From Bryobacteraceae bacterium (lineage in GTDB: Bacteria; Acidobacteriota; Terriglobia; Bryobacterales; Bryobacteraceae): DNA of 36,474 nucleotides. The number at the start of each line of letters is the position of its first letter. Position 1 is the first letter of the stretch. The notes beneath the pieces are model-generated. The model saw only the letters and a program-made list of their open reading frames with translations. It was not told where the DNA came from and searched no databases. The position numbers and the translations under genes are program-made. Positions 24,236 to 33,362 of this stretch are shown one piece after another. Location: NCBI GenBank assembly GCA_019748195.1, contig JAIEPW010000112.1:1-36474 (forward strand). The letters are read 5' to 3'.

Positions 24236-24260
24236 GGAAAAGAAGGCTACTTGGTAAACC
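24216..24260. promoter_or_regulatory. Perfect 14-bp inverted repeat, likely antitoxin operator
   Basis: GGTTTACCAAGTAG (24216-24229) is an exact reverse complement of CTACTTGGTAAACC (24247-24260), with 17 bp between. The right arm ends at the base before the antitoxin ATG (24261). A GAAGG (24242-24246), the only ribosome-site-like sequence, is in the spacer, 14 bp from the ATG. Its position over the candidate promoter suits autoregulation by the HTH of the antitoxin; in RNA it could also fold over the start region. Confidence 0.7.
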
Positions 24261-25154
24261 ATGGAAACTGTCGAGCTGCGCCCCCGTCAGCTTGCGGAAC
24301 TCGCCGATCAGCTCGATTTCGAGTTTAAGCGCCTCCACACGGAAGGCGTTCACGTTTGGCGAGAAGCGGATGCGGTTCGCGTGCAGGGCCGCGTGCAAAT
24401 GGGGTGGAGCGTGGAATGGAAGGAGCCCGTCTGGACTCTGCGGCTCCGAGATTCCGTGATTCGATGTTTGCTGGATGTTTTCGAATCCTCGCTGCAGTGG
24501 CAGCAGAATAGCTTCACGCTTCTCATCAAGAAGAGAAACCCATTCGCGGATCTTCCGGCGGAGTTCGGTGGAAGCTGGACCGAGCGCAGGAGTCCTGTTC
24601 AAGAGGTATTCCTGCGGCGGGCCTTCAACGCTGTCGCGCACCTGGGCGAATTATCCGAGCCGGTCCTGCAAGGCGCGATTGCAGCGCCCAGCGACCAGGG
24701 AGTTGTGGTGAGAGCGCTGCAGAGTCCCGAGGCGCTTGCGGGAGTACGGTCAGAGGACCCCTTGTTCCACGCGCGGCTGCGGGGGATCGCGGCCAAGCAA
24801 CGCCTGATAGAAAGTCATGGCGGCTCGATGAGCGTGGAGGAGGCCGCCAGGCTACTGCGTATCACGCGGCAAGCGGTAGACAAGCGGCGCAGAAACGGGC
24901 AACTGCTGGCCGTCGCCTTCGGACGGCGTGGATATCACTATCCGGTGTGGCAGTTTGAGGACTCGGGAACCTTGCCGGGTTTGGAGAGCGTTCTGAGGAC
25001 TCTGAAGGACCATGATCCATGGATGCAGGTGGCGTTCTTCGTATCTTCCAATCCAAGACTGGAGGGCAAGTCTCCGGCTCGGGCGCTCTCGGAAGGGCGT
25101 GTGGATGAGGTCCTGATCGCCGCGCAAGCATACGGCGAGCAGGGAGCTGCGTGA
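24261..25154 (+). CDS. Antitoxin of RES-type system with HTH, toxin-binding tail and novel N-terminal domain
   Basis: A 297-aa protein. The C-terminal part looks like the Xre/MbcA/ParS antitoxin group: an HTH at ~189-215 (SVEEAARLLRITRQAVDKRR) and a toxin-binding tail at ~251-297 (WMQVAFFVSSNPRLEGKSPARAL then VDEVLIAAQAYGE). The first ~185 residues are extra: two blocks, one rich in Trp and charged residues (VHVWREADAVRVQGRVQMGW), the other helical. I recognise no family for them. Usual antitoxins of this group are ~130-160 aa. It directly follows a perfect inverted repeat and overlaps the RES toxin gene by 4 bp (GTGA, 25151-25154), the standard antitoxin-first arrangement. Confidence 0.75.
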   Translation: METVELRPRQLAELADQLDFEFKRLHTEGVHVWREADAVRVQGRVQMGWSVEWKEPVWTLRLRDSVIRCLLDVFESSLQWQQNSFTLLIKKRNPFADLPAEFGGSWTERRSPVQEVFLRRAFNAVAHLGELSEPVLQGAIAAPSDQGVVVRALQSPEALAGVRSEDPLFHARLRGIAAKQRLIESHGGSMSVEEAARLLRITRQAVDKRRRNGQLLAVAFGRRGYHYPVWQFEDSGTLPGLESVLRTLKDHDPWMQVAFFVSSNPRLEGKSPARALSEGRVDEVLIAAQAYGEQGAA

Positions 25155-25759
25155 GGCCAGGGGGCCCTGGCCCACATCCCGAGCCGCCCGGCGATTTGCA
25201 GGAGAGAGATCCGCTGATCTTCATTTCGGATCGCGAGTGGTTTCGCGTGCACCGGTTGGGGCGGGACCCGATTCACTTTGGGACGGCCGCGACATTCCGC
25301 TACGATGCTCCCCGAGGCGAGTATGGCGTCCTGTATGCCGCCGCCGATCCGCATTGCGCTTTCATCGAGACACTGGGCCAGGAGACGGGCTGCCGCATTG
25401 TGACCTGGAGCGAACTGGCCAAGCGCGGGTGGGCTCGCATCCTGGTAAGCCGCCCGCTGAGTCTTATCGATCTCGTGACGAGTGGAGGCCTGGCGCGCAT
25501 CGGCGCTGATGCCCGCTTGTTTGCCGGGGATCACGCCGTCTCCCGGAGATGGTCCAAGGCGCTGCGAGCCCATCCGGCGAGGCCGGACGGGATCTTGTAT
25601 CCGGCACGCCACGATCCGGCGCGCCAGGCTTGCGCGCTCTACGATCACTGCAAGCCGCTGGTCTCCGCCGCTTCGTCCGGCTGCCTCGCGGACGCGGCGA
25701 ACGCGGTATTGGTGGGAGACATTCTGGACACATATGGATTTGAGTTGATCGATACGTAG
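25151..25759 (+). CDS. RES domain toxin
   Basis: A 202-aa protein with the RES domain signature: WFRVHRLG (Arg32/Arg35), HFGTAATFRYDAPRGEYGVLYAA (Tyr51, Tyr58, Tyr62) and AFIETLG (Glu73), then a later ARLFAGDHAVSRRWSKAL region and GILYPARHDPARQACALYD with a conserved S/R-rich core. RES toxins such as MbcT degrade NAD+ in the cell and stop growth; the Arg, Tyr and Glu residues are the ones expected in the active site. GTG start within the antitoxin stop. The N-terminal ~25 residues are Pro/Gly-rich and may be a poorly ordered extension. Confidence 0.82.
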   Translation: MRPGGPGPHPEPPGDLQERDPLIFISDREWFRVHRLGRDPIHFGTAATFRYDAPRGEYGVLYAAADPHCAFIETLGQETGCRIVTWSELAKRGWARILVSRPLSLIDLVTSGGLARIGADARLFAGDHAVSRRWSKALRAHPARPDGILYPARHDPARQACALYDHCKPLVSAASSGCLADAANAVLVGDILDTYGFELIDT

Positions 25760-25815
25760 GGGTGCAATACTGAGCGGCCCTCGCGCTGGACTATCCTGAG
25801 AATCAGGGAGCTTCC

Positions 25816-27210
25816 ATGTACTTTCAACAGTTCTATCTCACCTGCCTGGCGCACGCCTCGTACATGATCGGATCGGAGGGCGAGGCCGCCGTGGTGGATC
25901 CGCAGCGGGACGTGGACCTGTACATCGAGGAGGCTCGCAAGCAGGGCCTGGAGATCCGGCACATCATCGAGACCCATCTGCACGCGGATTTCGTGAGCGG
26001 GCATATCGAACTGGCGCGCCGCACCGGCGCACAGATCTACCTGGGCGCGGCGGCGGGCGCGACGTTCCCGCACGTGGCGGTGCGAGACGGCGACGAAATC
26101 GCGTTCGGCAAGGTCCGGCTGCGGTTTGTGGAAACGCCGGGCCACACCGTGGAGAGCGTCACCGTCCTGGTGACGGACCTGGAGAAATCGGGGGAGCCGT
26201 CGATTGCGCTGACCGGAGACACGCTGTTCATCGGCGATGTCGGCCGGCCGGACCTGTCCAAGGACAAGACGCCGCAGGAACTGGCGGCAATGCTCTACGA
26301 CAGCCTGTACGGCAAGTTGCTGCGGCTTCCGGACAGCGTGGAAGTGTATCCTGCGCACGGCGCGGGCTCGCTATGCGGCAAGCAGATGCGGCCGGAGCGC
26401 GTGTCCACCATCGGACGGGAGCGGGAGACGAACTACGCGCTGAAGGCGAAGTCGAAGGAAGAATTCGTGGGGCTGCTGACGGCGGAGTTGCCGGAGCGGC
26501 CGGGGTACTTCGCGCTGGACGCGGAGATCAACCGCACCGGCGCGGCGCCGCTGGCGGAGATGCCGGAGTTGCGGATGCTGACGCCGGGCGAGGCGCTGGC
26601 GGCGCAGCAGGCAGGCGCAACGATTCTGGACACGCGAACGCCGGCGGCTTTCGGCGCGGGTCATATTCCCGGGGCCGTCAACATTCCGCTCGGGGGTCAG
26701 TACGCTTCCTGGGCGGCGACGGTGATCGGCCTGGATCGCGACATCGTACTGGTGGCGGAGGACTCCGAGGCGCTGGAGGAATCGCGGGTGCGGCTGGCTC
26801 GCGTGGGCATGGAGCGGGTGACGGGCGCGCTCGCCGGCGGCATGGCGTCCTGGGCGGAGGCGGCCCTGCCCACGGAGGTGATCCCGCAGGTGACCGTCGA
26901 AGACCTGCACAAGGGGCTGAGCGAAGGCGAAGACCTCGCGGTGGTGGACGTGCGGCGTCCGGCCGAGCACGAGACCGGCCACCTGGCGCAGGCGGTGTTG
27001 AAGCCGCTGCACAAACTGACTTCGTCGTTGGACGATCTGGATCGGGGGCGCACCATCGCGGTGCACTGCAAGAGCGGCTATCGCAGCGCGATCGCGGCCA
27101 GCCTGCTGGCGCAGCAGGGCTTCCGGGTGATGAACGTGGTGGGCGGCTTCGACGCGTGGCAGATCAGCGGGCTGCCGGTGGAAGCCACGCGGGTGTGCAC
27201 GGCGAGCTAA
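25816..27210 (+). CDS. MBL-fold hydrolase with two rhodanese domains (persulfide dioxygenase-like)
   Basis: A 464-aa protein. The N-terminal metallo-beta-lactamase domain has THLHADFVSGH (His54, His56, Asp58), ETPGHT (His110), LTGDTLFIGDVGRPDL (Asp135) and AHGAGS (His181), matching ETHE1/persulfide-dioxygenase relatives, which oxidise glutathione persulfide to sulfite with an iron centre. Rhodanese domain 1 (~255-350) has lost the catalytic Cys (VLVAEDSEAL in its place); domain 2 (~360-460) keeps it in HCKSGYRS (Cys418) and could carry sulfur. Ribosome site AGGGAG (25806-25811) precedes the ATG. Its stop overlaps that of the convergent phosphoesterase gene. Role: sulfide or persulfide detoxification, inferred. 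Confidence 0.9.
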   Translation: MYFQQFYLTCLAHASYMIGSEGEAAVVDPQRDVDLYIEEARKQGLEIRHIIETHLHADFVSGHIELARRTGAQIYLGAAAGATFPHVAVRDGDEIAFGKVRLRFVETPGHTVESVTVLVTDLEKSGEPSIALTGDTLFIGDVGRPDLSKDKTPQELAAMLYDSLYGKLLRLPDSVEVYPAHGAGSLCGKQMRPERVSTIGRERETNYALKAKSKEEFVGLLTAELPERPGYFALDAEINRTGAAPLAEMPELRMLTPGEALAAQQAGATILDTRTPAAFGAGHIPGAVNIPLGGQYASWAATVIGLDRDIVLVAEDSEALEESRVRLARVGMERVTGALAGGMASWAEAALPTEVIPQVTVEDLHKGLSEGEDLAVVDVRRPAEHETGHLAQAVLKPLHKLTSSLDDLDRGRTIAVHCKSGYRSAIAASLLAQQGFRVMNVVGGFDAWQISGLPVEATRVCTAS

Positions 27211-27944
27211 GCGGCGGGCACCGGCGAGGGGGGAACGAATTCGCCGCGGCGGAGAACCTCCGCCACCCATTCCCGCTGCGGGAAATCGCTGGCCAGCAGG
27301 TCGCGGATTTCGCGATCGGTGTCGTATTCGACGCGGCGGATGGCGGTCCAGGCCCCTTCGGTGAGCAGATAGGAGGCGCGGCGATCGCCGTCGAAGGGCA
27401 TGCCCACGCTGCCGGAGTTAGCCACGATCATTCCCGGCAGGACGCGGATAAAAGGCACATGGATGTGCGCGTAGACGGCCAGCCGGGCGTTGAGGGGGCC
27501 ATAGACGCGCGCCAGTTCGTCGTCGGCGGCGTCGCGGGAGGGCGAATCCCAGAGATCGGCGGGCGAGGCGTGTACGAGAGTCACGTCGTCCTGAACGTAA
27601 CTCATGGGCAGGGTCTTCAGCCATTCGACCCGATCCGCGCCGCAGCGCTCGCGGGCCCAGGGCGCGCTGGAGCGGAACATCCGGCGGCGCAGGTCGCCCT
27701 TGCCGGGCATGCGCGCTTCCAGTTCCTGTTCGCGGTCCAGCCATAGGGCTTCGTCGGTGTTGCCGACGACGCCGGGCCAGCGGAGGTCGCGAATCAGATC
27801 GATGACCTCGGCCGGACGGCAGCCGTTGACCGCAAGATCGCCGCCATGCAGCACGAGGTCCGGCGCCGTCTTCTTCAGATCGGCGAGTACGGCTTCGAGT
27901 GCCGGCAGATTTCCATGTACGTCCGTAACGATGGCAATCCGCAT
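27207..27944 (-). CDS. Metallophosphoesterase
   Basis: A 245-aa calcineurin-like phosphoesterase of the YfcE/MJ0936 type. Metal-binding motifs are TDVHGN (Asp8, His10), GGDL (Asp36), GNTDE (Asn62), a VTLVHASP strand, and VYAHIHVPFIR, with GSVGMPFDGD near the C-terminus. It probably hydrolyses a phosphodiester or phosphomonoester with two metal ions; substrate unknown. The ATG at 27942-27944 is chosen because MRIAIVTD is the usual N-terminus; a TTG four codons upstream (27956) is possible. It diverges from the membrane protein at 27992 and overlaps the convergent rhodanese gene by 4 bp. Confidence 0.9.
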   Translation of the reverse strand: MRIAIVTDVHGNLPALEAVLADLKKTAPDLVLHGGDLAVNGCRPAEVIDLIRDLRWPGVVGNTDEALWLDREQELEARMPGKGDLRRRMFRSSAPWARERCGADRVEWLKTLPMSYVQDDVTLVHASPADLWDSPSRDAADDELARVYGPLNARLAVYAHIHVPFIRVLPGMIVANSGSVGMPFDGDRRASYLLTEGAWTAIRRVEYDTDREIRDLLASDFPQREWVAEVLRRGEFVPPSPVPAA

Positions 27945-27991
27945 TTTTTGAGACAACCCCTGACTATTGGTTCGATTGTATCCTGCAAAAG

Positions 27992-29503
27992 ATGCGTTTG
28001 ATCCTCTGTCTGCTGGCGTTCACCCCAGGAATTTTGCTGACGCTGCGGGCATGGACAGGGCCGCTCGAGTTCCTGCGGTCGCCGATGAACGCCGAAAGCG
28101 TTTTTTCTGTTGCGGTTATGGCCGCCATACTGGGGTTTGCGGGACAAGCCACGGAAGCGCCGGGGTATTCCGCCACAGGGCGATACGCGGCGGCCGCCCT
28201 CGCACTGGTGACGGCGGCGTTCGCCTGGACCCTGTGGTTTCCCTTCACCTCCGATGATTACGTGCACGTGTTTTACGCTTCGCGGGTCACCTGGGAGGGG
28301 CTGGGGAGCTACTTCACCGTGCCGGGCGGCGATTTCCACTTCCGCCCGCTGACCATGGCCGGCTACTGGCTGGAGTACCAGTGGGCGGGGCACGGCGAGT
28401 GGCCGTGGCGAGCCTCCAACCTGGCGATTCACCTGGCGAATTGCGCGCTGCTGTACGGGCTTGCCAGGCACTTGGACCTGAGTTCGCGGGCCGCGGCTCT
28501 GGCGGCGGCGTTGTTCGGGATCCATGGGTCGCGGCCGGAGGTGGTGGCGTGGGTGGCGGCGCGATTTGACCTGTTGGCAACGCTTTTCGTGCTGGGCGGG
28601 TTGCTGCTGTGGATGCGATCGGAGCAGAGCCGGGCGGCGTATGCGGGGTCGCTGGCGTGCTGCCTGATGGGCTTGTTGTCCAAGGAATCGGCGTTCGTGT
28701 TTCCGGTGCTGGCGACCCTGTTGGGCGGGGTGCGGCGATGGCGGTTCGCGATCCCATTCTACCTGCTGGCGGGCGTTGTGTTCACGTACCGGTGGTGGCT
28801 GCTGGGCGGAATTGGCGGATATCGGGCGCCAGGGTCCGGCGCGGCGGTGTTGGAGTTCAGCATGTTGCGGTCGATGAAAGGGTTGCTGCTGCGCTTGCCG
28901 GCGACGCTGTTTTTCCCGGTGAACTGGAGCCGGGAGCTCGAGTGGTGGCTGGTGGCGGCGATGCTGCTGTTCGTGGCGGCCATGGTCGCGTGGATCTGGC
29001 TGCGGCCGTCACCGGGTTTCCGGCCTCAGGGCTGGATGCTGGCGGCGTTTACGCTGACGGCGGCGCTGCCGGCGCAGCATCTGCTGCTGATCGGACCGGA
29101 CCTGGAGAAATCACGGGTGTTGTATCTGCCCTCGGCGGGATTCGCACTGCTGCTGGCGTCCGCGGCGGGGTCGCGGTGGTGGGTCCTGGCGGCGGTGGTG
29201 GTGTTTCAGCTCGCGGCGTTGCAGCACAACCTGCTCATCTGGGGCGCTGTTTCGCGGATGGGCCGCGCGGTTTGCGCCTCGGTCGCGGACCGGATGCGGG
29301 AAGGGGTGGTGGAGGTGCGGCAGCCGCCGAACGTAGTGGACGGAGTGTACGTTTTGCAGCGGGGATTGGCGGAGTGCGCGGCACTGATGTACGGGGCGGA
29401 CGCGGCTGGGCTGCGGGTGCTGGAGCCGGGGTCGCCGGGGTATGAGGGGGCCTTGGAGGTGGACGTAAGGGATGCGAGCTTGCGTCCACCGCCACGACAA
29501 TAG
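27992..29503 (+). CDS. GT-C-like multi-pass membrane protein, putative glycosyltransferase
   Basis: A 503-aa protein with about 11-12 hydrophobic helices. After the second helix it has FTSDDYVHVFYASR (Asp88, Asp89), a first-loop acidic pair placed as in GT-C glycosyltransferases, followed by FHFRPLTMAGYWLEY and WRASNLAIHLANCALLYGL (His147), a pattern common to bacterial O-mannosyl/TMTC-like membrane proteins. GT-C enzymes use lipid-phosphate-linked sugars on the outer face of the inner membrane. Donor and acceptor cannot be read. The C-terminal ~80 residues are soluble. Its TAG (29501-29503) abuts the opposite-strand stop of the ABC permease gene (TAGCTA). Confidence 0.7.
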   Translation: MRLILCLLAFTPGILLTLRAWTGPLEFLRSPMNAESVFSVAVMAAILGFAGQATEAPGYSATGRYAAAALALVTAAFAWTLWFPFTSDDYVHVFYASRVTWEGLGSYFTVPGGDFHFRPLTMAGYWLEYQWAGHGEWPWRASNLAIHLANCALLYGLARHLDLSSRAAALAAALFGIHGSRPEVVAWVAARFDLLATLFVLGGLLLWMRSEQSRAAYAGSLACCLMGLLSKESAFVFPVLATLLGGVRRWRFAIPFYLLAGVVFTYRWWLLGGIGGYRAPGSGAAVLEFSMLRSMKGLLLRLPATLFFPVNWSRELEWWLVAAMLLFVAAMVAWIWLRPSPGFRPQGWMLAAFTLTAALPAQHLLLIGPDLEKSRVLYLPSAGFALLLASAAGSRWWVLAAVVVFQLAALQHNLLIWGAVSRMGRAVCASVADRMREGVVEVRQPPNVVDGVYVLQRGLAECAALMYGADAAGLRVLEPGSPGYEGALEVDVRDASLRPPPRQ

Positions 29504-30574
29504 CTACTCAGTGGAGTAGTTGATTTCCAGCTTCCGGGCTCGCATCGCGGAGAGCGCGAGCAGCGCCGCGGCCAGCCCCAGCAGCCCGAGGATGGCCAAA
29601 GGCGCGGGGGTCGGAGCGGCGGTGGACGCCAGCAGGCGCAGCGGCGCGGCGATATCGCCCATGGGATTCGCCGGCACCGGGCACAGCGACTGCAGGTAAA
29701 AGATCACGCTGAACTTCTTGAGCAGCGCCGGAAGGAACCAGTTGACGCCCTCCCACATCAGCATCAGGCTGGCGGGGATCAGCGGGTTCTTGAACAGCAG
29801 CCCGGCGAAGAGAAACACGCTGCCGTAGCCGAGGCAGGCGAGCGGCGTAATTCCGAGATACGCCCACACCTGCTGCCAGCCGCCGGCGGCCTTCAGGAAC
29901 TGATCGACGGTGTTCGAGTCATAAAGCGCGAACACCGCGGTGAGCTGCAGGGCGACGCTGGCGGTGAAGATCACGGTGGTGGCCACCAGCCCGGAGAGAT
30001 ACTTGGCGACGACCAGAACCTCGCGGCGGATGGGCGCCAGCAGGTAGAAGTGCAGGCTCTTGTCCAGCATTTCGCCGCGAAAGAGGTTCATGAAGACCCC
30101 GACGCAGCCGAAGAAGATGGCGAAGCGGAGGAAGAAATACTGATAGACGGCGGCAAACACCTGCCAGTCCTCGCCGAGCGAGCCGCCCTGGTTGACGCCG
30201 GTCTGGACCACTTTGTCGTCGCGCAGGATGACCTGAAATTGCGCCTGGCCGTCGGAGTACCACAACGTTTCGCGGACGTTGTTGCGGCGGCGCCGCGTTT
30301 CGGAGGAGAAGGGCTTGCCGAGCTTGGCCAGGACCTCGTCGCGGGACATGCCCTCGCGGATTTCCTCGCGCTGCTGCGGCGTGATGGAGGCGCGGGCGCG
30401 GACGGCCTCGACATCGGCGCGCTCGCTGATGGTGTGCGCGGTGAACAGGACCACCGGCATGGCGGCCAGTATGTAGATCCACAGGCCGCGGCGGGCGAAA
30501 AAGCTCTTCTTCAGTTCGAGCCGCATCACGGCCGCCACCTGGGCGGCCCACAGTCTCCAGGGGAGCTGGTTCAT
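29504..30574 (-). CDS. ABC-2 type permease with a BamE-like domain in its first outer loop
   Basis: A 356-aa membrane protein. After TM1 (residues ~31-48) comes an unusually long ~90-residue outer region; residues ~65-128 read [25 protein letters not shown], then ETLWYSDG and [15 protein letters not shown], the GMS-x-x-x-V-x-x-x-LGKP pattern of SmpA/OmlA/BamE-like modules. Four or five further helices follow from ~140, with a [27 protein letters not shown] segment expected to contact the ATPase. ATG at 30572-30574 overlaps the stop of its ATPase gene in ATGA. Last gene of the sigma/anti-sigma operon. The domain is a hypothesis from pattern; substrate unknown. Confidence 0.8.
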   Translation of the reverse strand: MNQLPWRLWAAQVAAVMRLELKKSFFARRGLWIYILAAMPVVLFTAHTISERADVEAVRARASITPQQREEIREGMSRDEVLAKLGKPFSSETRRRRNNVRETLWYSDGQAQFQVILRDDKVVQTGVNQGGSLGEDWQVFAAVYQYFFLRFAIFFGCVGVFMNLFRGEMLDKSLHFYLLAPIRREVLVVAKYLSGLVATTVIFTASVALQLTAVFALYDSNTVDQFLKAAGGWQQVWAYLGITPLACLGYGSVFLFAGLLFKNPLIPASLMLMWEGVNWFLPALLKKFSVIFYLQSLCPVPANPMGDIAAPLRLLASTAAPTPAPLAILGLLGLAAALLALSAMRARKLEINYSTE

Positions 30575-31518
30575 TTGGTCGCCTCCTCGGCGCCGATGAG
30601 GTAGGTGTATACGGAGTTGACGTCGTCGTCGGCGGGGGCGACCGTGTCAATGTCCACGCCCTCCATCGCAACCTGGTTCAAGAGCCGGTAGAAACGGTCC
30701 GCATCGCGGGTCTTCACCAGCAGTCCACCGCGGTCGCTGTGCAGCTTGACCTCGACGACATGTTCATGCTCGAAGAAGCGGCGGGCCACCTCGCTCGGAC
30801 GGGAGCAGCGGATGAGGACCTGCATCGGGTGTTCCTCGATCTCACTGCGCACGCCGCGGATCTGGCCCTCGGCGACGACATAGCCGTTGGAGAGCAGGAT
30901 CACCTGGTCGGAGATCATGTCCACCTCGTGCAGGATGTGGCTGGAAACGATAACGTGACGTCCCTGGTTGGCGAACATGCGGAACATCGCGATGGTTTCG
31001 GCGCGCACCAGCGGATCGAGCCCGTTCAGGGGCTCGTCGAGAACCAGCACCTGGGGATCGTGGGCGATCGCCTGGGCCAGGCGGATGCGCTGCCGCATGC
31101 CCTTGGAGTATCCGGCGATCTTGCGCTTGGCCGCCTCCACCAGGTTGACCTGTTCAATCGCCTGCCAGGCAAGTTTCTCGGCGTCGGCGTGACCTCCGCC
31201 CAGCAGCCGCAGCGATCCGTAGACGAAGCCGAAACCGGTTGCGCCCTTGGGGAAGGAATCGAACTGGGTGGCGTAGCCGAGGAAGCGGAACAGTTTCTCC
31301 GGTTCGCTGGGCTTGACGCCGCGAATGCGGATGTCGCCCCGCGAGGGCTGCACCAGCCCGGTCATCAGGTTCATCAGCGTGGTCTTGCCGGAGCCGTTGG
31401 GACCCACCAGGCTGGTGATCCCGGGCGGGATGGTGAGGGTGACGCGATTCACGCCCAGCACTTCGCCGTAGAACTTGGAGACGTTGTCAAAAACGATCGA
31501 ATCCGGAACTGGAGTCAT
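30571..31518 (-). CDS. ABC transporter ATPase (second pair of the operon)
   Basis: A 315-aa nucleotide-binding subunit: Walker [22 protein letters not shown] as Q-loop, signature [14 protein letters not shown], Walker [14 protein letters not shown] and switch His in [10 protein letters not shown]. The C-terminal ~90 residues ([24 protein letters not shown] and onwards) form the accessory region common to NatA-like exporters. ATG at 31516-31518 overlaps the previous permease stop (ATGA 31515-31518); the frame is open to 31872 but that part is antisense-like and Arg-rich. Works with the permease at 29504-30574. Confidence 0.88.
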   Translation of the reverse strand: MTPVPDSIVFDNVSKFYGEVLGVNRVTLTIPPGITSLVGPNGSGKTTLMNLMTGLVQPSRGDIRIRGVKPSEPEKLFRFLGYATQFDSFPKGATGFGFVYGSLRLLGGGHADAEKLAWQAIEQVNLVEAAKRKIAGYSKGMRQRIRLAQAIAHDPQVLVLDEPLNGLDPLVRAETIAMFRMFANQGRHVIVSSHILHEVDMISDQVILLSNGYVVAEGQIRGVRSEIEEHPMQVLIRCSRPSEVARRFFEHEHVVEVKLHSDRGGLLVKTRDADRFYRLLNQVAMEGVDIDTVAPADDDVNSVYTYLIGAEEATK

Positions 31519-32378
31519 CCCTTTACCACCTCGTAAGCGCGGATCTTTTTGTCGAGCAGCCAGACGCAAAGGATGGAAACCGCGAGCAGAGTGGACCAGG
31601 CATCCCAGGCGGAGGCGCCGAGATCGGTGTCGCTGCGCAGCAGGTCGCCCCAGATGACCGCCATCAGGCGGGCGAGGTCGAAGCGCGTTCCGAATTCCGT
31701 TTTCAACACGCCGTTGATGGCGGAACCGAAGGCAGAGCCCAGGAAGAAGACGCCCAGGACGAGCGCGCCGGCGGCGATGCGCCACCGCACCCAGGCGGAA
31801 CAGGCGAGCGCGATCAGACTGAGAATGAGAATCCAGGCCACCGAGCCCAGCACCAGGCCGGTGGCGATCCACCAGTGGTCGGCCATCCAGGTCCAGCCGG
31901 CCAGGCTCGATTGGATGAGAAACAGAAGGACGCCCGGAATCCAGGTGATGGCGGAAAGCAGAATGAACAGGACGCTCATCTTGCCGCCGACGTATTCCAC
32001 GCGGTTAAAGGGCCGGCAGAAATAGAGCGGCAGCGCTCCGTTGGCCAGATCCGGCGCCACCAGGCTGGGGCCCACCAGCGCGGTGAGCAGATAGCAGAGC
32101 GCGCCCTGGAACTGGAGGAAAGCGAGAAAATAATTGTTGTTGATCTTCACCGCGTCGCCGATATTGATGCCGAACGACTGCAGGAAACCGAGGTTGTTGA
32201 CGGCGTAAATGAACCCGGCTCCGCCGACCACGGGAAAGAAGCACAGCGCGTAGAAGATGAAGAGAAACTTGGATTGGAACAGGCGCGCGAAGGAGTATCG
32301 CGGCAGAACCAGGAAGCGGGACCAGGCGGGCGTGAGGGCGCCGGAAAATCCCTTGTAGCTTTTCTTGTAAACAGCCAT
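31515..32378 (-). CDS. ABC-2 type permease (first pair of the operon)
   Basis: A 287-aa membrane protein with six hydrophobic segments. An amphipathic N-terminal part ([40 protein letters not shown]) precedes TM1. [26 protein letters not shown] is the ABC-2-like coupling stretch, and a loop near [21 protein letters not shown] lies outside. It pairs with the ATPase at 32388-33362: its ATG is 9 bp after that stop, with AAGGACA as ribosome site on the minus strand. Substrate unknown. Confidence 0.85.
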   Translation of the reverse strand: MAVYKKSYKGFSGALTPAWSRFLVLPRYSFARLFQSKFLFIFYALCFFPVVGGAGFIYAVNNLGFLQSFGINIGDAVKINNNYFLAFLQFQGALCYLLTALVGPSLVAPDLANGALPLYFCRPFNRVEYVGGKMSVLFILLSAITWIPGVLLFLIQSSLAGWTWMADHWWIATGLVLGSVAWILILSLIALACSAWVRWRIAAGALVLGVFFLGSAFGSAINGVLKTEFGTRFDLARLMAVIWGDLLRSDTDLGASAWDAWSTLLAVSILCVWLLDKKIRAYEVVKG

Positions 32379-32387
32379 CGGTTGTCC

Positions 32388-33362
32388 TTACGCCTTGCCG
32401 TGCCCGTTCTTGTGCATGGCGCCGGCGGCTTTCATTCTGTCGATGCGGTCGCTTTCCATGGCCTTAAGGAAGATGTCCTCAAGCGAGTCGCGGCGGTAGT
32501 TCAGGCGGCGCAACTGGAGGTCGCGTTCGGCCGCGATGCGGTACAGAGCGCGCATCTCGACGCCCTCGGGGAACACCATTTTCCAGCGCCCCGCGCCGGC
32601 GGGAGCGCACTCGGCGCCCAGGGCTTCCACGGCTTCGGCGAAGCCGCCGTCGTTTCCGACGGTTTCCACTTCGACGAAGCGCTTGTTGGCTTTTCGCTCT
32701 TCTTCCAGGTTGGAGTAATGGACCATTTCGCCCTGCTTCAGAATGATCACTTCCTGGCAGGTTTCCTCGACGTCGCGCAGCAGGTGGGAGCACAGGACGA
32801 TGTGCATTTCGCCCGAATCCCGCATTTCGGAGATCATCTTGATCATCCGCAGGCGAGCCGCGGGATCGAGGCCGTTGGTGGGCTCGTCGAGAATCAGCAG
32901 CCTGGGGCCGTGGACAATGGCTTGCGCCAGCTTGGCCATCTGCTTCATCCCCAGCGAATAGCTGCCGAGCATGCGGTAGCGGGCCTCGCCCAGGCCGACA
33001 TAGAACAGCGACTCGTGAGCGCGCTCGAGCGCCGCTTCCGCGGGCAGGCCGCTGATTTCGGCCATCATGCGCACGTAGGAGACGGCGTTCATGTTGGCGA
33101 TCAGGGCGTCGTTTTCGGGCATGTAGCCCACCACCTGGCGGATGGCGTTCGCCTGGCGGCGGATGTCGTTGCCGAAGATCCGCGCGGTGCCCGCGACGGG
33201 TTCATAGAACCCGAGCAGGGTGTTGATCAGAGTCGACTTCCCCGCCCCGTTGGGGCCGAGCAGGCCGATGGTCTTGCCGCCGAGCTTGCAGTTCAGATTC
33301 TTCAGAATGTCGCGCTGGCCGAAGCGCACGCTCAAACCGGCGAGTTCGATAACAGGGTTCAT
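32388..33362 (-). CDS. ABC transporter ATPase (first pair of the operon)
   Basis: A 324-aa nucleotide-binding subunit: Walker [27 protein letters not shown]-loop region, signature [14 protein letters not shown], Walker [14 protein letters not shown] and switch His in [10 protein letters not shown]. The C-terminal ~100 residues carry a charged accessory domain with [17 protein letters not shown]. Start ATG at 33360-33362 shares one base with the stop of the upstream anti-sigma gene, so translation is coupled to the sensor gene. Confidence 0.9.
   Translation of the reverse strand: MNPVIELAGLSVRFGQRDILKNLNCKLGGKTIGLLGPNGAGKSTLINTLLGFYEPVAGTARIFGNDIRRQANAIRQVVGYMPENDALIANMNAVSYVRMMAEISGLPAEAALERAHESLFYVGLGEARYRMLGSYSLGMKQMAKLAQAIVHGPRLLILDEPTNGLDPAARLRMIKMISEMRDSGEMHIVLCSHLLRDVEETCQEVIILKQGEMVHYSNLEEERKANKRFVEVETVGNDGGFAEAVEALGAECAPAGAGRWKMVFPEGVEMRALYRIAAERDLQLRRLNYRRDSLEDIFLKAMESDRIDRMKAAGAMHKNGHGKA

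Noticed and set aside
24155-24262. N-terminal extension of the ABC ATPase to 24262
   Set aside because: Would run through the perfect inverted repeat and the divergent control region; added residues lack ABC character.
29507-29620. C-terminus of the ABC permease resembling a PEP-CTERM sorting signal (Pro-rich, hydrophobic helix, Arg-rich end)
   Set aside because: It is the final membrane helix of a multi-pass permease and lacks the PEP tripeptide.
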